Assembly: GCA_013215145.1 (NCBI GenBank) | Contig: JABSRP010000012.1 | Location: 1 to 64,000 of the forward strand | DNA: 64,000 nt | Direction of reading: 5' to 3' | DNA from: Pseudobacteriovorax sp. | GTDB taxonomy: Bacteria > Bdellovibrionota_B > Oligoflexia > Oligoflexales > Oligoflexaceae | Notes under the pieces: model-generated | The model's input: the letters and a program-made list of their open reading frames with translations, nothing else | The model's database searches: none | Told to the model about the DNA's origin: nothing | Shown: positions 53,906 through 63,391 of the stretch, in pieces | Position numbering within the stretch: the stretch's first letter is position 1 | Layout of the letters: every line of letters starts with the position of its first letter | Position numbers and translations under genes: made by a program

Positions 53906-56071
53906 TTACATAGAGTGTTTTTTTGCCGCTAGCCAAGCAGCCTCAGTTCGGAAGAGTGCGATAGCTCTTTTGGCTCCATTGTGTGAGAATTTTAGGGCTT
54001 CGTTGAACGCTTGTTTACCAAGCTCAAAATCTCCTTGTCTCATAGCTCTTTGACCAATCCATCGAAACCACTCAAACCTTAGGTTGTCAGTCAAATAATC
54101 TGGCAACTCCTCCTGAACAAGGAGGCCAAGAGTCTGGTTTTTGATTTTGGCCTTTGATCTTATGTACAAGTATTTGTGAAGCCAAGTTTTATTAAGAAAG
54201 TCCTTCGGAATCCCCACGCTGCCCATGAGGTAGGCGAATATTTCTTTGTATTGAGTCTGCTCGAGTTGTTTCAAAACGAGGGTGCGAAATACGATCTGCC
54301 TTGTGAGGCTGAGCCCTAAATCCGTTGTTTGGCTTTTTTCGAAGACTGATAGCAATAAGTTTTCAGCTCCTGCATAATCTCCGGTTATCATGAGGCGATC
54401 CACTTCGGTAACTCTTTGTTGGAAGTCTTCCAAGTATTTTAAGCGGTTTGCAGGAAAAAGATCCGAGGACGAGTCCTCTTGATTTCTTAAGCGCCATCGC
54501 CAGAGAGCTAATTTTATAGCTTGGTCGTTTGGATTGATAGCAAGACGCCAATCTAGGTATTTTTGATAGCTCCAGTCCTTAGGTTGCCTCCAGCTGGGAA
54601 ATATATCACTGCGAGGCTGTAAGCTTGCTTTACTGTGAGGGCATTGATCTCGAAAAACTCCAGGGAAACGAAACACTTTTTGCTCGTACGGACTAACCTT
54701 TTTTTCATCCCATTTAGCAAAGCTCTGCTTCCACGTAGTCACAAGGTCATCGCGACTTTTACCAAATGCAGGTCCCCAAGCTTTTCCATTGTATAGTTTT
54801 AAAACTGGTTCAGGTCCGTAGGTTTCTTTTAGGAAAAGCAAAAAAGATGCCGCGGTTCTGTAGGCGATACGACCCGACTCGAGCCAAAAAAGTGGCCCAA
54901 AAATACGATTCATATCCGGAAGTTTATTCTGTTTTATGAGAGATGATACACTCTCATTTTCACTAAAATCTCGGATATTTGGAGCTAAAGCTGTAGCAAT
55001 TCCTTCGGTTAATGCCATGTTGGGATGAAACCCTAACCCGAAATAAGCGTCACCTGAAGTGATGGCATGAACCAACTCATGCCGCAGGGTTGAATGAGGC
55101 CAAGGCTCCAATTGAATGTGTATGGACGGGCTTACGACATCGGCTAAATCCGTTGCACCCCCACCAAATAAGAGCTTTTTTTGACTTGAATTGTTATAAA
55201 CATATATGTCGACTTTATGGTCAATGGAAGACCAGGGAATCATATCGTGTATATGAAAGTCTGCTTGGTGCTGAATGTCTTTAAGGTAATTCCTACCTTT
55301 TTCTTTGATCCGGGATTCATCGTAGTGGATTCTGTAGAGGTCACCCTCGATAGTCCCATTAAGCTCGTTTTTTATCGCAGCATGACCGTGACCTAGCGAG
55401 GCCTTAGAGTAATCAAATTGACTAGCGACTAAACAAAGTAACGTGCAGACAATCAGGCTTTTTTTGGTAAGACCGCTCGGGCGGGCAAGGAACAGCCATA
55501 TTAGCCCCAACCCTATGAATCCATGCAGAGCTCTTAAGAGTACGATGCTCTCATCGACAGGAATCCATAGATCGTAGATGGGCCCATGTATAAAGCCGAA
55601 TAATAAAGTTGTAATGCGCTTTTGAGGAAAAAACCAAAGATACATTGAGGGGACGATGACGAAGACAAATAGCAAACCAGACCAAATGAAAAAAAATTTA
55701 GTCTTACTATCAAGCGACTCTCTCCATCGGCTCATAGCTAGCATAAAACCTGTTAGTACCATGAGAGATGGCGTTAGGTTGATTAGGAGCCAAAGTAGGG
55801 ATTCTCGGGGTGAGCACACTGGGTCTGCAAATAAAGACCAAAAAAAGGGGAGAGTGGGCCAGACTACTAAAGAAAGTAAAATCGGCTTTTTACCCACAAC
55901 TAAAGTCTGATGGGATAAGGTTTTCGATAGGGGGACTAAAAAAGCGATTAAGGCAAATACAATAGTGGTGGAAAAAGCGTATTCGTATTCGAGATTCCGA
56001 TTTATTTGGAGGGTTAGTGGTGCTACTAGGGCCGCTAACCCACCCAATAGATATATGAGACTTCTTCTCAT
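53906..56071 (-). CDS. Multi-pass membrane protein with gluzincin-type peptidase domain
   Basis: A 721-residue protein. The first 230 residues hold about seven hydrophobic helices. The remainder is extracytoplasmic and has the zinc motif LRHELVHAITSG, followed by ALTEGIATAL about 25 residues later as third ligand, matching the HExxH...E pattern of the peptidase MA (gluzincin) group. The C-terminus is helical, perhaps TPR-like. The substrate is unknown. ATG 56071 overlaps the stop of the preceding gene by 4 bases, so the two are translated together. Confidence 0.83.
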   Translation of the reverse strand: MRRSLIYLLGGLAALVAPLTLQINRNLEYEYAFSTTIVFALIAFLVPLSKTLSHQTLVVGKKPILLSLVVWPTLPFFWSLFADPVCSPRESLLWLLINLTPSLMVLTGFMLAMSRWRESLDSKTKFFFIWSGLLFVFVIVPSMYLWFFPQKRITTLLFGFIHGPIYDLWIPVDESIVLLRALHGFIGLGLIWLFLARPSGLTKKSLIVCTLLCLVASQFDYSKASLGHGHAAIKNELNGTIEGDLYRIHYDESRIKEKGRNYLKDIQHQADFHIHDMIPWSSIDHKVDIYVYNNSSQKKLLFGGGATDLADVVSPSIHIQLEPWPHSTLRHELVHAITSGDAYFGLGFHPNMALTEGIATALAPNIRDFSENESVSSLIKQNKLPDMNRIFGPLFWLESGRIAYRTAASFLLFLKETYGPEPVLKLYNGKAWGPAFGKSRDDLVTTWKQSFAKWDEKKVSPYEQKVFRFPGVFRDQCPHSKASLQPRSDIFPSWRQPKDWSYQKYLDWRLAINPNDQAIKLALWRWRLRNQEDSSSDLFPANRLKYLEDFQQRVTEVDRLMITGDYAGAENLLLSVFEKSQTTDLGLSLTRQIVFRTLVLKQLEQTQYKEIFAYLMGSVGIPKDFLNKTWLHKYLYIRSKAKIKNQTLGLLVQEELPDYLTDNLRFEWFRWIGQRAMRQGDFELGKQAFNEALKFSHNGAKRAIALFRTEAAWLAAKKHSM

Positions 56072-56511
56072 AAGGATTCGAAAAACTCCCGGTTGCGATT
56101 ACCAAATTTGCAAATCGAGATAAGAGAGAGTTTGTGTTGTCGCGTTCTCCGCACGATTTCATGTTGCGTATTTGATTGCTCTCTCATCTCTATGAGCTCC
56201 GTCAGGCGAGAATTTAGTTCTTTGAAAAGGCTACTGATGCGCCAGGTCAATAAACATTCCCCTTGAGGTATCCTGATATTGCCAGATGTGGCTGATACTT
56301 TAAAGTCGTCAAAACAGTCATCCAGATCATCATCGTCAAATAGCTTTACGACCAGCTCCAATTCCCATAATCGTCCATTGATCTGATCTTGAGTTTCGGA
56401 TTTGTAGACACTGGCTCGATAATAGGTCAAATGACCCATAATGTCTTGTTGAAGGTCTTTACAGAGTGCAACGAGTTCGTTGATGATGTCCTGATCACGG
56501 CGATTTATCAT
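56068..56511 (-). CDS. Protein of unknown function, coupled to membrane peptidase gene
   Basis: A 147-residue soluble acidic, helical protein, not recognised. GGGGGG lies close before ATG 56511. Its stop overlaps the start of the 721-residue peptidase by 4 bases, which suggests it is a partner or regulator of that protein, though nothing in the sequence proves it. Confidence 0.7.
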   Translation of the reverse strand: MINRRDQDIINELVALCKDLQQDIMGHLTYYRASVYKSETQDQINGRLWELELVVKLFDDDDLDDCFDDFKVSATSGNIRIPQGECLLTWRISSLFKELNSRLTELIEMREQSNTQHEIVRRTRQHKLSLISICKFGNRNREFFESL

Positions 56512-56677
56512 TACTGTTCCCCCCTAAGACTTGCGTACAGTCTCAAATATTCCCTCTAAATATTTTACCAGGTCTTGGGGGTTGTGTGTCGAAAGTGGCA
56601 TGTTTGAGCTTTTGCAAATGGCAAAGCACATACTAATACTAATTGTATTCTAGGGATTTGGAGTCACGTTGCATCGG

Positions 56678-57271
56678 TTACCAATTGAAGGAAACTTTTG
56701 CGTGACGGTTAGATATCATAAGTCTAACAGCGTCTTTTTGAACAAGCTTTTCGGAATCTCCGAAACTACTATCAAACAAAACTAGATACTCTTCCGTCCA
56801 GAGGTTAACCTCGGGAAAGAACGCCTTCCACTGCTCTTTTTCTCTGAGCTTTTTGATAAGAACCGGTTGTATGGGACCGCTAGGAGAGTCGACAAAGATG
56901 TTCCATAGCCTCTCGTCTCGTAGATCTGCCAGATCCTCGTTACTTACGTGGGCGCTAATAAAGAACCCGGCTTTGTCTGAGGCTTCTCCAAGAACTGGTT
57001 GGCTTTCTTGAAACAACTCCAAATGCCTTTTAGCCATAGCATTCCTGAAATCAGTGGTCAGGAATGTAGACGTGATCGAAAATCGAGTTTTGAACTCGTC
57101 GTGTACCGTTTTTGATCTGGTAGCTTTTGTGTAGGAGCTGTAGTAATCCGTATCTGCTTCGATGGCTGTGGCTGTTTCGACACCTTCATCATTAGTGGTT
57201 TGGCAGGCGGCTACCGTCACGAGGACTAGAACACCGGTGACTAGTTTAAATAGTGACTTGGTTTCGGCCAT
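56678..57271 (-). CDS. Putative lipoprotein
   Basis: A 197-residue lipoprotein of unknown function. The signal peptide ends in LVTVAAC, a good lipobox. The mature domain (from about residue 45) carries an alpha/beta pattern with no known motif. The likely start is ATG 57271; ATG 57304 would add 11 polar residues before the hydrophobic core. It overlaps the FHA-GGDEF gene by 26 bases and is probably in its operon. Confidence 0.8.
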   Translation of the reverse strand: MAETKSLFKLVTGVLVLVTVAACQTTNDEGVETATAIEADTDYYSSYTKATRSKTVHDEFKTRFSITSTFLTTDFRNAMAKRHLELFQESQPVLGEASDKAGFFISAHVSNEDLADLRDERLWNIFVDSPSGPIQPVLIKKLREKEQWKAFFPEVNLWTEEYLVLFDSSFGDSEKLVQKDAVRLMISNRHAKVSFNW

Positions 57272-58127
57272 TTGTTTTAGATTGATATAGTTTTTGATCT
57301 GCATCTTCCAATAGATCCTTAGGCGAAGACATGGACTGATTTAACTGCGACACACCAAGGGAAATCGTTTGTTTTATGACGTGTCCCTCAGATTTGAAAT
57401 CGTGTTGTTCCGTTTGTATGCGAATGCGCTCGGCTAAATCGTACGCCGTCTTCGCATCTGTTGCCGGCAAAAGAATAACAAATTCTTCTCCACCAAATCG
57501 ACAAAAAATATCGTCCTTCCTGATCATCGATTTCACTAATCCTGAGGTCTCTCTGAGAATAAAATCTCCGACATTGTGGCCATAGGTATCATTCACTTTC
57601 TTAAAGAAGTCTAAATCGAAATAAATTAGCGACAGATTGCGGCTGTAAGTCCGGCTAAATTTAAACTCGGATTCTAAGGCTTCGATGAGATACTTTTTGT
57701 TAAATGTCTGGGTGCCGCCATCGATAGTTGCCATGCGATAAATTTTGTCGTGGAAGACGTTTTCTATGTTTCCTTGAGCAAAAAACTTGAAAACAATATT
57801 ACCGAGTCTAATGATGTCGCCATCATGGAGGGTGTGTTGCTCTGCGATTCTCTTGTCGTTGACGTAGGTTCCGTTCGAGCTTCCTAAGTCAGTTATGGCA
57901 ACGTTATCTCCTAAAGCAAGACATTGGGCGTGATTCCGAGAGACGCTTTGCTCGTTGACGACGATCTGAACGTTCGGCGATCGTCCTACAACCATGTCTT
58001 TTTGGTCTAATACATAGCGTTTACCTAAGTTCGCTCCACTATATTGAACAAAGCACGCGGCCGTTTTTTTGGGCGGATTGAAAATACTGGCCCCAGGGTC
58101 AGCAATAATGGTCTTATCGTCAGCCAT
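57246..58127 (-). CDS. FHA domain plus GGDEF diguanylate cyclase
   Basis: A 293-residue cytoplasmic protein. Residues about 22-115 are a forkhead-associated domain (VGRSPNVQIVV, SVSRNHAQ, DLGSSNGTYVN), which binds phosphothreonine. Residues about 150-293 form a GGDEF cyclase with GGEEF, and RKDD five residues before it gives the RxxD inhibitory site, so product feedback is expected. The FHA-GGDEF pairing links Ser/Thr phosphorylation to c-di-GMP; the big kinase at 15029 is a possible source of the phosphate. Confidence 0.94.
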   Translation of the reverse strand: MADDKTIIADPGASIFNPPKKTAACFVQYSGANLGKRYVLDQKDMVVGRSPNVQIVVNEQSVSRNHAQCLALGDNVAITDLGSSNGTYVNDKRIAEQHTLHDGDIIRLGNIVFKFFAQGNIENVFHDKIYRMATIDGGTQTFNKKYLIEALESEFKFSRTYSRNLSLIYFDLDFFKKVNDTYGHNVGDFILRETSGLVKSMIRKDDIFCRFGGEEFVILLPATDAKTAYDLAERIRIQTEQHDFKSEGHVIKQTISLGVSQLNQSMSSPKDLLEDADQKLYQSKTNGRNQVTI

Positions 58128-58378
58128 ATTAGTAACTTACCTGCTCTAATTGCGAATTTGCCGTGAGTTTATACCTATTTAGAGGATACCACTAGGGCTA
58201 GGTGACTTGCAAACCTATCCAGAAGGTCCTGAAGCCCCATATGTGCGAACGAGAGGAGGGCAACTTTGTTTCGTTACTTTCCAGAATAAGTCATATTTGT
58301 CGGCTTGTTATTGCGGGGATGGTTTGTAGGGTGTATACCTAAAGATCACTGAAATTTACCGTTTTTTGGGAGCATTTC

Positions 58379-59752
58379 ATGCAGGTTGCAATGGTCGGTA
58401 CAGGATATGTGGGTCTGGTTTCGGGAAGCTGTTTAGCGGAGGTAGGGCATACCGTTACTTGCGTTGACTTAGATTCTGAGAAAATTGAAAATCTGAGAAA
58501 GGGCATTTCTCCTATTTTTGAGCCGGGTTTGGAAGCCATCATAGAACGAAACCTCGCTCATGAAAGGCTTTACTTTACTACTCAATTGCAAGAGGCTTTG
58601 CCATCCGCCGAGATTGTTTTTATCGCCGTAGGGACTCCTCAAGGTGAGGATGGGTCTGCTGACCTAAAATATGTATTAGATGTTGCGCAATCCATTGGAC
58701 GTCTGATGACTTCAGATTTAACTGTGGTTGTTAAATCGACAGTTCCTGTAGGGACTTGCGATCTAGTCGAGTCTGTTATTGATAGAGAACTGAAGCGACG
58801 ATCGCAAAAATACTCCGTCACTGTGGTGTCAAACCCTGAGTTCTTGAAGGAAGGGGATGCCATCAAGGATTTTATGAAACCAGATCGGATTGTGGTCGGA
58901 ATTGAAAATGCCGAGAAAGAGTTGCAGTTCAAAGATTTGTACGGCCCCTTCGTTCTTGATGACATCGGCAAACTCATGTTCATGGACCGGAGGTCTAGTG
59001 AGCTGACTAAATACAGTGCCAATGCCATGTTAGCGACCAGAATTTCTTTCATGAACGAAATGGCTCGTCTTTGCGAGAAAGCAGGAGCCAATATCGACAA
59101 GGTAAGGATGGGGATTGGAACCGATCCAAGGATCGGAAAAAAATTCTTATTCTCTGGTCCAGGGTACGGCGGTTCTTGTTTTCCTAAGGACGTGGCAGCG
59201 CTGATTAATACTGGAGCAGATTATGGAGTCGAACTTGAGGTTTTAAATGCCGTTTCCCGAGCTAACGAGAGACAAAAAGCGTTTGCAGCAGAGAAAATTA
59301 TTAAAAGCCTCGGAAGTCTTGAAGGTAAAATAGTTACCATCTGGGGACTTGCCTTTAAGCCTGGTACCGACGATGTTCGGGAAGCGCCTGCAAAAACCGT
59401 TGTGAAGTCTCTGATCTCTAAAGGAGCCACCGTGGTGGCTCACGATCCTGAAGCGGTCCCAAATTTTGCTAAAGACCTCGGAAATCATGATCGCATTAAA
59501 TATGTGGATAACAGTTATCGAGCTCTTGATAAATCCCATGCATTAGTTTTGCTCACGGAATGGGGTGAGTATCGTAGGCCTAATTGGCAGAAGATTTCAA
59601 AGATAATGGCTAGAAAGCTTGTTTTTGACTTTCGGAATCAATATAAGGGCGAGGAGTTGACGTCTCTGGGATTTGAGTATCACAGCATGGGACGGCCAGA
59701 TTCCTCGCCGCAAAAATATCTACGTAAGGAAACATTAAGTGAATTGGAATAG
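58379..59752 (+). CDS. ugd: UDP-glucose 6-dehydrogenase
   Basis: Ugd oxidises UDP-glucose to UDP-glucuronate for capsule and LPS sugars. The NAD site is VGTGYVGLVSG, the catalytic Cys lies in GGSCFPKD near residue 262, and GLAFKPGTDDVREAPA is the third-domain signature. It is 457 residues. ATG 58379 follows GGGAG. It lies after a 251-base gap in which I see no other feature. The next gene overlaps its end by 14 bases. Confidence 0.95.
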   Translation: MQVAMVGTGYVGLVSGSCLAEVGHTVTCVDLDSEKIENLRKGISPIFEPGLEAIIERNLAHERLYFTTQLQEALPSAEIVFIAVGTPQGEDGSADLKYVLDVAQSIGRLMTSDLTVVVKSTVPVGTCDLVESVIDRELKRRSQKYSVTVVSNPEFLKEGDAIKDFMKPDRIVVGIENAEKELQFKDLYGPFVLDDIGKLMFMDRRSSELTKYSANAMLATRISFMNEMARLCEKAGANIDKVRMGIGTDPRIGKKFLFSGPGYGGSCFPKDVAALINTGADYGVELEVLNAVSRANERQKAFAAEKIIKSLGSLEGKIVTIWGLAFKPGTDDVREAPAKTVVKSLISKGATVVAHDPEAVPNFAKDLGNHDRIKYVDNSYRALDKSHALVLLTEWGEYRRPNWQKISKIMARKLVFDFRNQYKGEELTSLGFEYHSMGRPDSSPQKYLRKETLSELE

Positions 59753-60398
59753 ACACAAAAAAGCCCTTCAAAGAACGACACTTGTTTTCATTCTATGTGC
59801 GATTCCCATAGGGTATTTGGCTTATCAATACAAGAATAGGATTGACCTGAATATCGAAGAGTTTGGAGTCGTACCTGATTTTCAACTCTTGTTTAGCAAT
59901 AATCCCGTAGGGATGAACCATAATGATACAGCCAAACACCTAACCATCGTCGCGGCAGTTGGTAATGCTTGTGATACAGGTTGTCCAGAGTTTGTCGCCC
60001 AAATGGGGGAGGTGCAATCATATTTTGAGCGCGAGCTTAGCCCAAAAAAGGACGACAAGTATGCGCCTCGTTCAGCTAGGTTCATCGTCCAGGGGACAGC
60101 TGACGACTCGGTCTTTCCTAAAGGTTGGGACGTTGCCCTTATGATGGACGATAGCCCCTATTTGATACCTGACGTGAAAAAAAATGAAGCTCTTCCAGCT
60201 TTCGTACTCATCGATGATGGGAGTTTTTACCGTGGATTTATTACTCCTGATACTCCTAATGGCATGGAAAAATTAAAGCGCGAACTGGTCCGTATGACCT
60301 CAAATCAGTATTTATATCACTATGTAAGCCAGCAGACACTCATGTGGCGCCGAGCAAACGGAAGAGATATTAAAGAAAAAAATAACCAAACTCATTGA
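59739..60398 (+). CDS. Sco1/thioredoxin-like membrane-anchored protein
   Basis: A 219-residue protein with one N-terminal membrane helix (TLVFILCAIPIGYLAYQY) and a periplasmic domain. GNACDTGCPEF matches the CxxxCP motif of Sco/SenC copper chaperones, and the surrounding order (VVPDFQLLFSNN, LTIVAAVGNACDTGCP) follows a thioredoxin fold. Copper delivery to cytochrome oxidase is the family role, but no oxidase gene is nearby, so the call is only by motif. GTG 59739 follows AAGGAAA and overlaps ugd by 14 bases. Confidence 0.72.
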   Translation: MNWNRHKKALQRTTLVFILCAIPIGYLAYQYKNRIDLNIEEFGVVPDFQLLFSNNPVGMNHNDTAKHLTIVAAVGNACDTGCPEFVAQMGEVQSYFERELSPKKDDKYAPRSARFIVQGTADDSVFPKGWDVALMMDDSPYLIPDVKKNEALPAFVLIDDGSFYRGFITPDTPNGMEKLKRELVRMTSNQYLYHYVSQQTLMWRRANGRDIKEKNNQTH

Positions 60399-60468
60399 TT
60401 CAGCGAATGTATGCCTTGTGATAGTTTGAGAACAAAATTTCAATTTTGAAAGCCATAACGAGGACATA

Positions 60469-61902
60469 ATGAGCGAGAATTACAACATAATTGTTATTGG
60501 TGCCGGCTCAGCTGGTTTGGTAACGGCCTACATTGCAGCTGCAGTAAACGCAAAAGTAGCCTTAATAGAGAAAAAGAAAATGGGGGGAGACTGTCTCAAT
60601 TATGGCTGTGTTCCTTCCAAAGCTATCATAAAATCCGCTCGTTACGTTCAGGAGCTTCGAAGGCACAAAGAGTATGGCGTGAATTCCGTAGATTTTGATG
60701 TTGATTTCGCCAAGGTCATGGATCGAGTTCATGAAAAGATTGAAAAAATTGCCCCCCACGACAGCGTCGAGCGCTACACTGGCTTAGGAGTCGAGTGCTT
60801 CCAAGGCGAAGCTAAAATCATCGATCCTCACACGGTGGAAGTGGATGGCAAGGTGCTTAAAGGCAAGAACATTGTTTTGGCTATGGGAGCATCACCTTTT
60901 GTCCCTCCCATTGAAGGCCTAGATAAAATCAAATACCTTACCTCGGAAAATCTTTGGGACCTACGAGAGCTACCCAAACGTCTAGTTGTTCTGGGTGGAG
61001 GACCTATCGGTTCAGAAATGACTCAGGCTTTTCAAAGGCTAGGCTCCAATGTTACTCAGATCGAAATGCAGGATAGGATCCTTGCTCGTGAAGATGATGA
61101 CATTGCTAAGTTTGTGATTGACCGATTTTCCGAGGAAGGTGTCAATCATGTGACCAAAGCTAGGGCAGAAAAAATTGAAGTCGTCGATGGGGAAAAAATC
61201 CTGATTGCAGATCAGGGCGGCGAAAAAATTCGGATACCTTTCGATGAGATTCTTATTGCTGTAGGTAGGAAAGCCAATACTGATGGTTATGATTGGGATA
61301 AGCTAGGTATTGAACTCAATAAGAACGGTACCATAAAGGTGGACGAATACTTGCGGACAAATCAAAAACACATATATGCATGTGGTGATGTTGCCGGACC
61401 ATATCAGTTTACTCATACTGCTTCACATCAGGCTTGGTATTGTGCTGTCAACGCGCTGTTTTCTCCCTTCAAAAAGTTTAAGGTTGACTACAGGGTGATC
61501 TCCTGGTGTACCTTCACGGACCCTGAAATTGCTCAGGTGGGGCACAACGAGAGTTCGGCCAAGGCTGCGGGTATCCCTTACGAAGTGACTACCTACGGTA
61601 TCGATGAATTAGATCGTGCGATCACCGAATCGGAGGACTATGGTTTGGTAAAAGTTCTGACGAAGCCTGGCAGTGATGAAGTCATCGGAGCGACGATTGT
61701 TTCCCATTTGGCAGGAGAGATGATTGGTGAATTTGTTACGAGCATGAAGTATGGGATTGGGTTGAATAAAATCTTGGGGACCATACATGCTTATCCGACT
61801 TATATTGAAGCCAACAAAGGTGCTGCTGGAATGTGGAAAAAAGCCCACGCACCTGATTGGGCATTGCGACTTTTGGCTAAATTTCATGCCTGGCGTCGGT
61901 AG
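60469..61902 (+). CDS. FAD-dependent pyridine nucleotide-disulfide oxidoreductase
   Basis: A 477-residue flavoprotein of the dihydrolipoamide dehydrogenase/mercuric reductase group. FAD site GAGSAGL, redox disulfide GGDCLNYGCVPSK, NAD(P) site LGGGPIGSE and second FAD site YACGDVAG are present. The C-terminal active-site segment reads HAYPTYIEANK, which differs from the HxxPT.SE of true Lpd and is like RclA- and MerA-type relatives. No mercury-binding Cys pair is seen at the C-terminus. It may reduce a thiol or disulfide compound. GAGGA precedes ATG 60469. rmuC follows after 16 bases. Confidence 0.9.
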   Translation: MSENYNIIVIGAGSAGLVTAYIAAAVNAKVALIEKKKMGGDCLNYGCVPSKAIIKSARYVQELRRHKEYGVNSVDFDVDFAKVMDRVHEKIEKIAPHDSVERYTGLGVECFQGEAKIIDPHTVEVDGKVLKGKNIVLAMGASPFVPPIEGLDKIKYLTSENLWDLRELPKRLVVLGGGPIGSEMTQAFQRLGSNVTQIEMQDRILAREDDDIAKFVIDRFSEEGVNHVTKARAEKIEVVDGEKILIADQGGEKIRIPFDEILIAVGRKANTDGYDWDKLGIELNKNGTIKVDEYLRTNQKHIYACGDVAGPYQFTHTASHQAWYCAVNALFSPFKKFKVDYRVISWCTFTDPEIAQVGHNESSAKAAGIPYEVTTYGIDELDRAITESEDYGLVKVLTKPGSDEVIGATIVSHLAGEMIGEFVTSMKYGIGLNKILGTIHAYPTYIEANKGAAGMWKKAHAPDWALRLLAKFHAWRR

Positions 61903-61918
61903 TTAAGGAAAATTTTTT

Positions 61919-63181
61919 GTGAATGAACTCTATGTTGGAATCATGATTGGGGCAGCCAGTTTGGGGCTGCCTCTACTTATTATAATGGTAGTGCTTATTG
62001 TTCAAAAATCTAAGCTGAAAACCACATTCACCTTAACCAACAATGAGAAGGAACTTCAGTTAGAGTTACTTCGCTCTAAGATAAAGAATCATGCCGAGAT
62101 GGAAGAGTCACTCTCTCATCTATTTAAATCTCTGGCAGCTACCAGCTTATCTGAGAGTCAGCAGACGTTTTTGTCTTTAGCTAAGGCTTCATTTTCTCAA
62201 TTAGAGCAGGCCTCTTCCCAGCGGCTGAGTCAAAAAGAAGACGCCGTAAGTCGTTTGGTCCAGCCTATATCGCAAGCACTAGATCAGGTTAAACAGCAAG
62301 TCGGTAATATTGAAAAAGAGAGAATCGCATCGTTTCAGGTTCTTAAGGAGCAGGTGGGTCATCTTAAAGATTTGAACCTCAACCTCCTTGGAGAAACGTC
62401 AAAATTGGCCACTGCCTTAAAGTCTTCCACAGTAAGAGGTAGCTGGGGAGAGGTGCAGCTGAAGCGAATTGTTGAATTATCGGGCATGCTTGAGCATTGC
62501 GATTTTTCGACTCAGGAAACAGTAACGGATGAATCAAGTCAAATCCAAAGACCTGATATGATTATTAGGTTGCCGGAGGACCGATTTATTGCGGTGGACT
62601 CGAAGGTTCCTTTAGACTCTTATTTAAAAGAAGTTGAGGCCGATTCAGATAAGGACCGTGATAAACTCAGGCAGGATCATGCCGCTGCAGTGAAAAGACA
62701 GATACAGCAGTTGTCTCGTAAGGCTTATTGGAAAGCCTTAAAGAAAACGCCAGAATTTGTCCTATTATTCATGCCAGGAGAGAGCTTTTTTAGTGCAGCC
62801 CTTTCAGCAGATCCAACTCTCATTGAAGAGGGGATCAGGCATAACGTTATTATCGCTACTCCTACGACTCTATTAGCATTGTTGCGTACAATTGCATATT
62901 CTTGGCGGCAAGATACACTTGCCACTAACACGGAGCTTATAGCGAAGTTGGGAGCCGAGCTATATCAGCGTATGGCGGATTTTTCCCTTCACATGGAAGA
63001 TTTAGGAAAAAACCTTTCCTCGGGAGTCGCATCTTATAATAGTGCGGTGGGTTCGCTTGAAAGAAGGCTGCTAGTCACTAGTCGCAAGTTTGCAGATTTA
63101 GGCGTTGCCACAGGTAAGAAACAGATCGCTCAAATACCGCCTGTGGAAAAGGAAACAAGAGTACTGCGCTCAGACTTCTAA
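61919..63181 (+). CDS. rmuC: DNA recombination protein RmuC
   Basis: A 420-residue RmuC with one N-terminal membrane helix (about 7-28), a long coiled coil (about 35-165) and the conserved RmuC domain (RGSWGEVQLKRIVE, RPDMIIRLPEDRFIAVDSKV, PGESFFSAAL, ATPTTLLALLRTIAYSW). RmuC limits inversions at short repeats; it has a restriction-endonuclease-like fold. The start is GTG 61919, with AAGGAAAA upstream. It faces xseB across 9 bases. Confidence 0.93.
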   Translation: MNELYVGIMIGAASLGLPLLIIMVVLIVQKSKLKTTFTLTNNEKELQLELLRSKIKNHAEMEESLSHLFKSLAATSLSESQQTFLSLAKASFSQLEQASSQRLSQKEDAVSRLVQPISQALDQVKQQVGNIEKERIASFQVLKEQVGHLKDLNLNLLGETSKLATALKSSTVRGSWGEVQLKRIVELSGMLEHCDFSTQETVTDESSQIQRPDMIIRLPEDRFIAVDSKVPLDSYLKEVEADSDKDRDKLRQDHAAAVKRQIQQLSRKAYWKALKKTPEFVLLFMPGESFFSAALSADPTLIEEGIRHNVIIATPTTLLALLRTIAYSWRQDTLATNTELIAKLGAELYQRMADFSLHMEDLGKNLSSGVASYNSAVGSLERRLLVTSRKFADLGVATGKKQIAQIPPVEKETRVLRSDF

Positions 63182-63190
63182 CAAAATACG

Positions 63191-63391
63191 TCACTCATAT
63201 TTGTTGTGAAGTTCCTCGATTCTCATTTTTGTGTGGCTAAGACGCTCCTTCATCGCCTCGATGAGCTGATACCCTTTCTCTACCTTAGTCACCATATTAT
63301 CGAGATCCAAGTCTGGTGAAGACATTTCTGTTACGATAGTCTCTACTTCTTCGAGCATTGATTGATAGCTTTTTGGCGATTCTTCTGTCAT
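63191..63391 (-). CDS. xseB: Exodeoxyribonuclease VII small subunit
   Basis: A 66-residue XseB, the small helical subunit that joins XseA to form exonuclease VII, which digests single-stranded DNA from either end. The family pattern (YQSMLEEVETIVTEM, LDNMVTKVEKGYQLI) is clear. ATG 63391 overlaps the xseA stop by 4 bases (ATGA), so the two are coupled. Confidence 0.93.
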   Translation of the reverse strand: MTEESPKSYQSMLEEVETIVTEMSSPDLDLDNMVTKVEKGYQLIEAMKERLSHTKMRIEELHNKYE

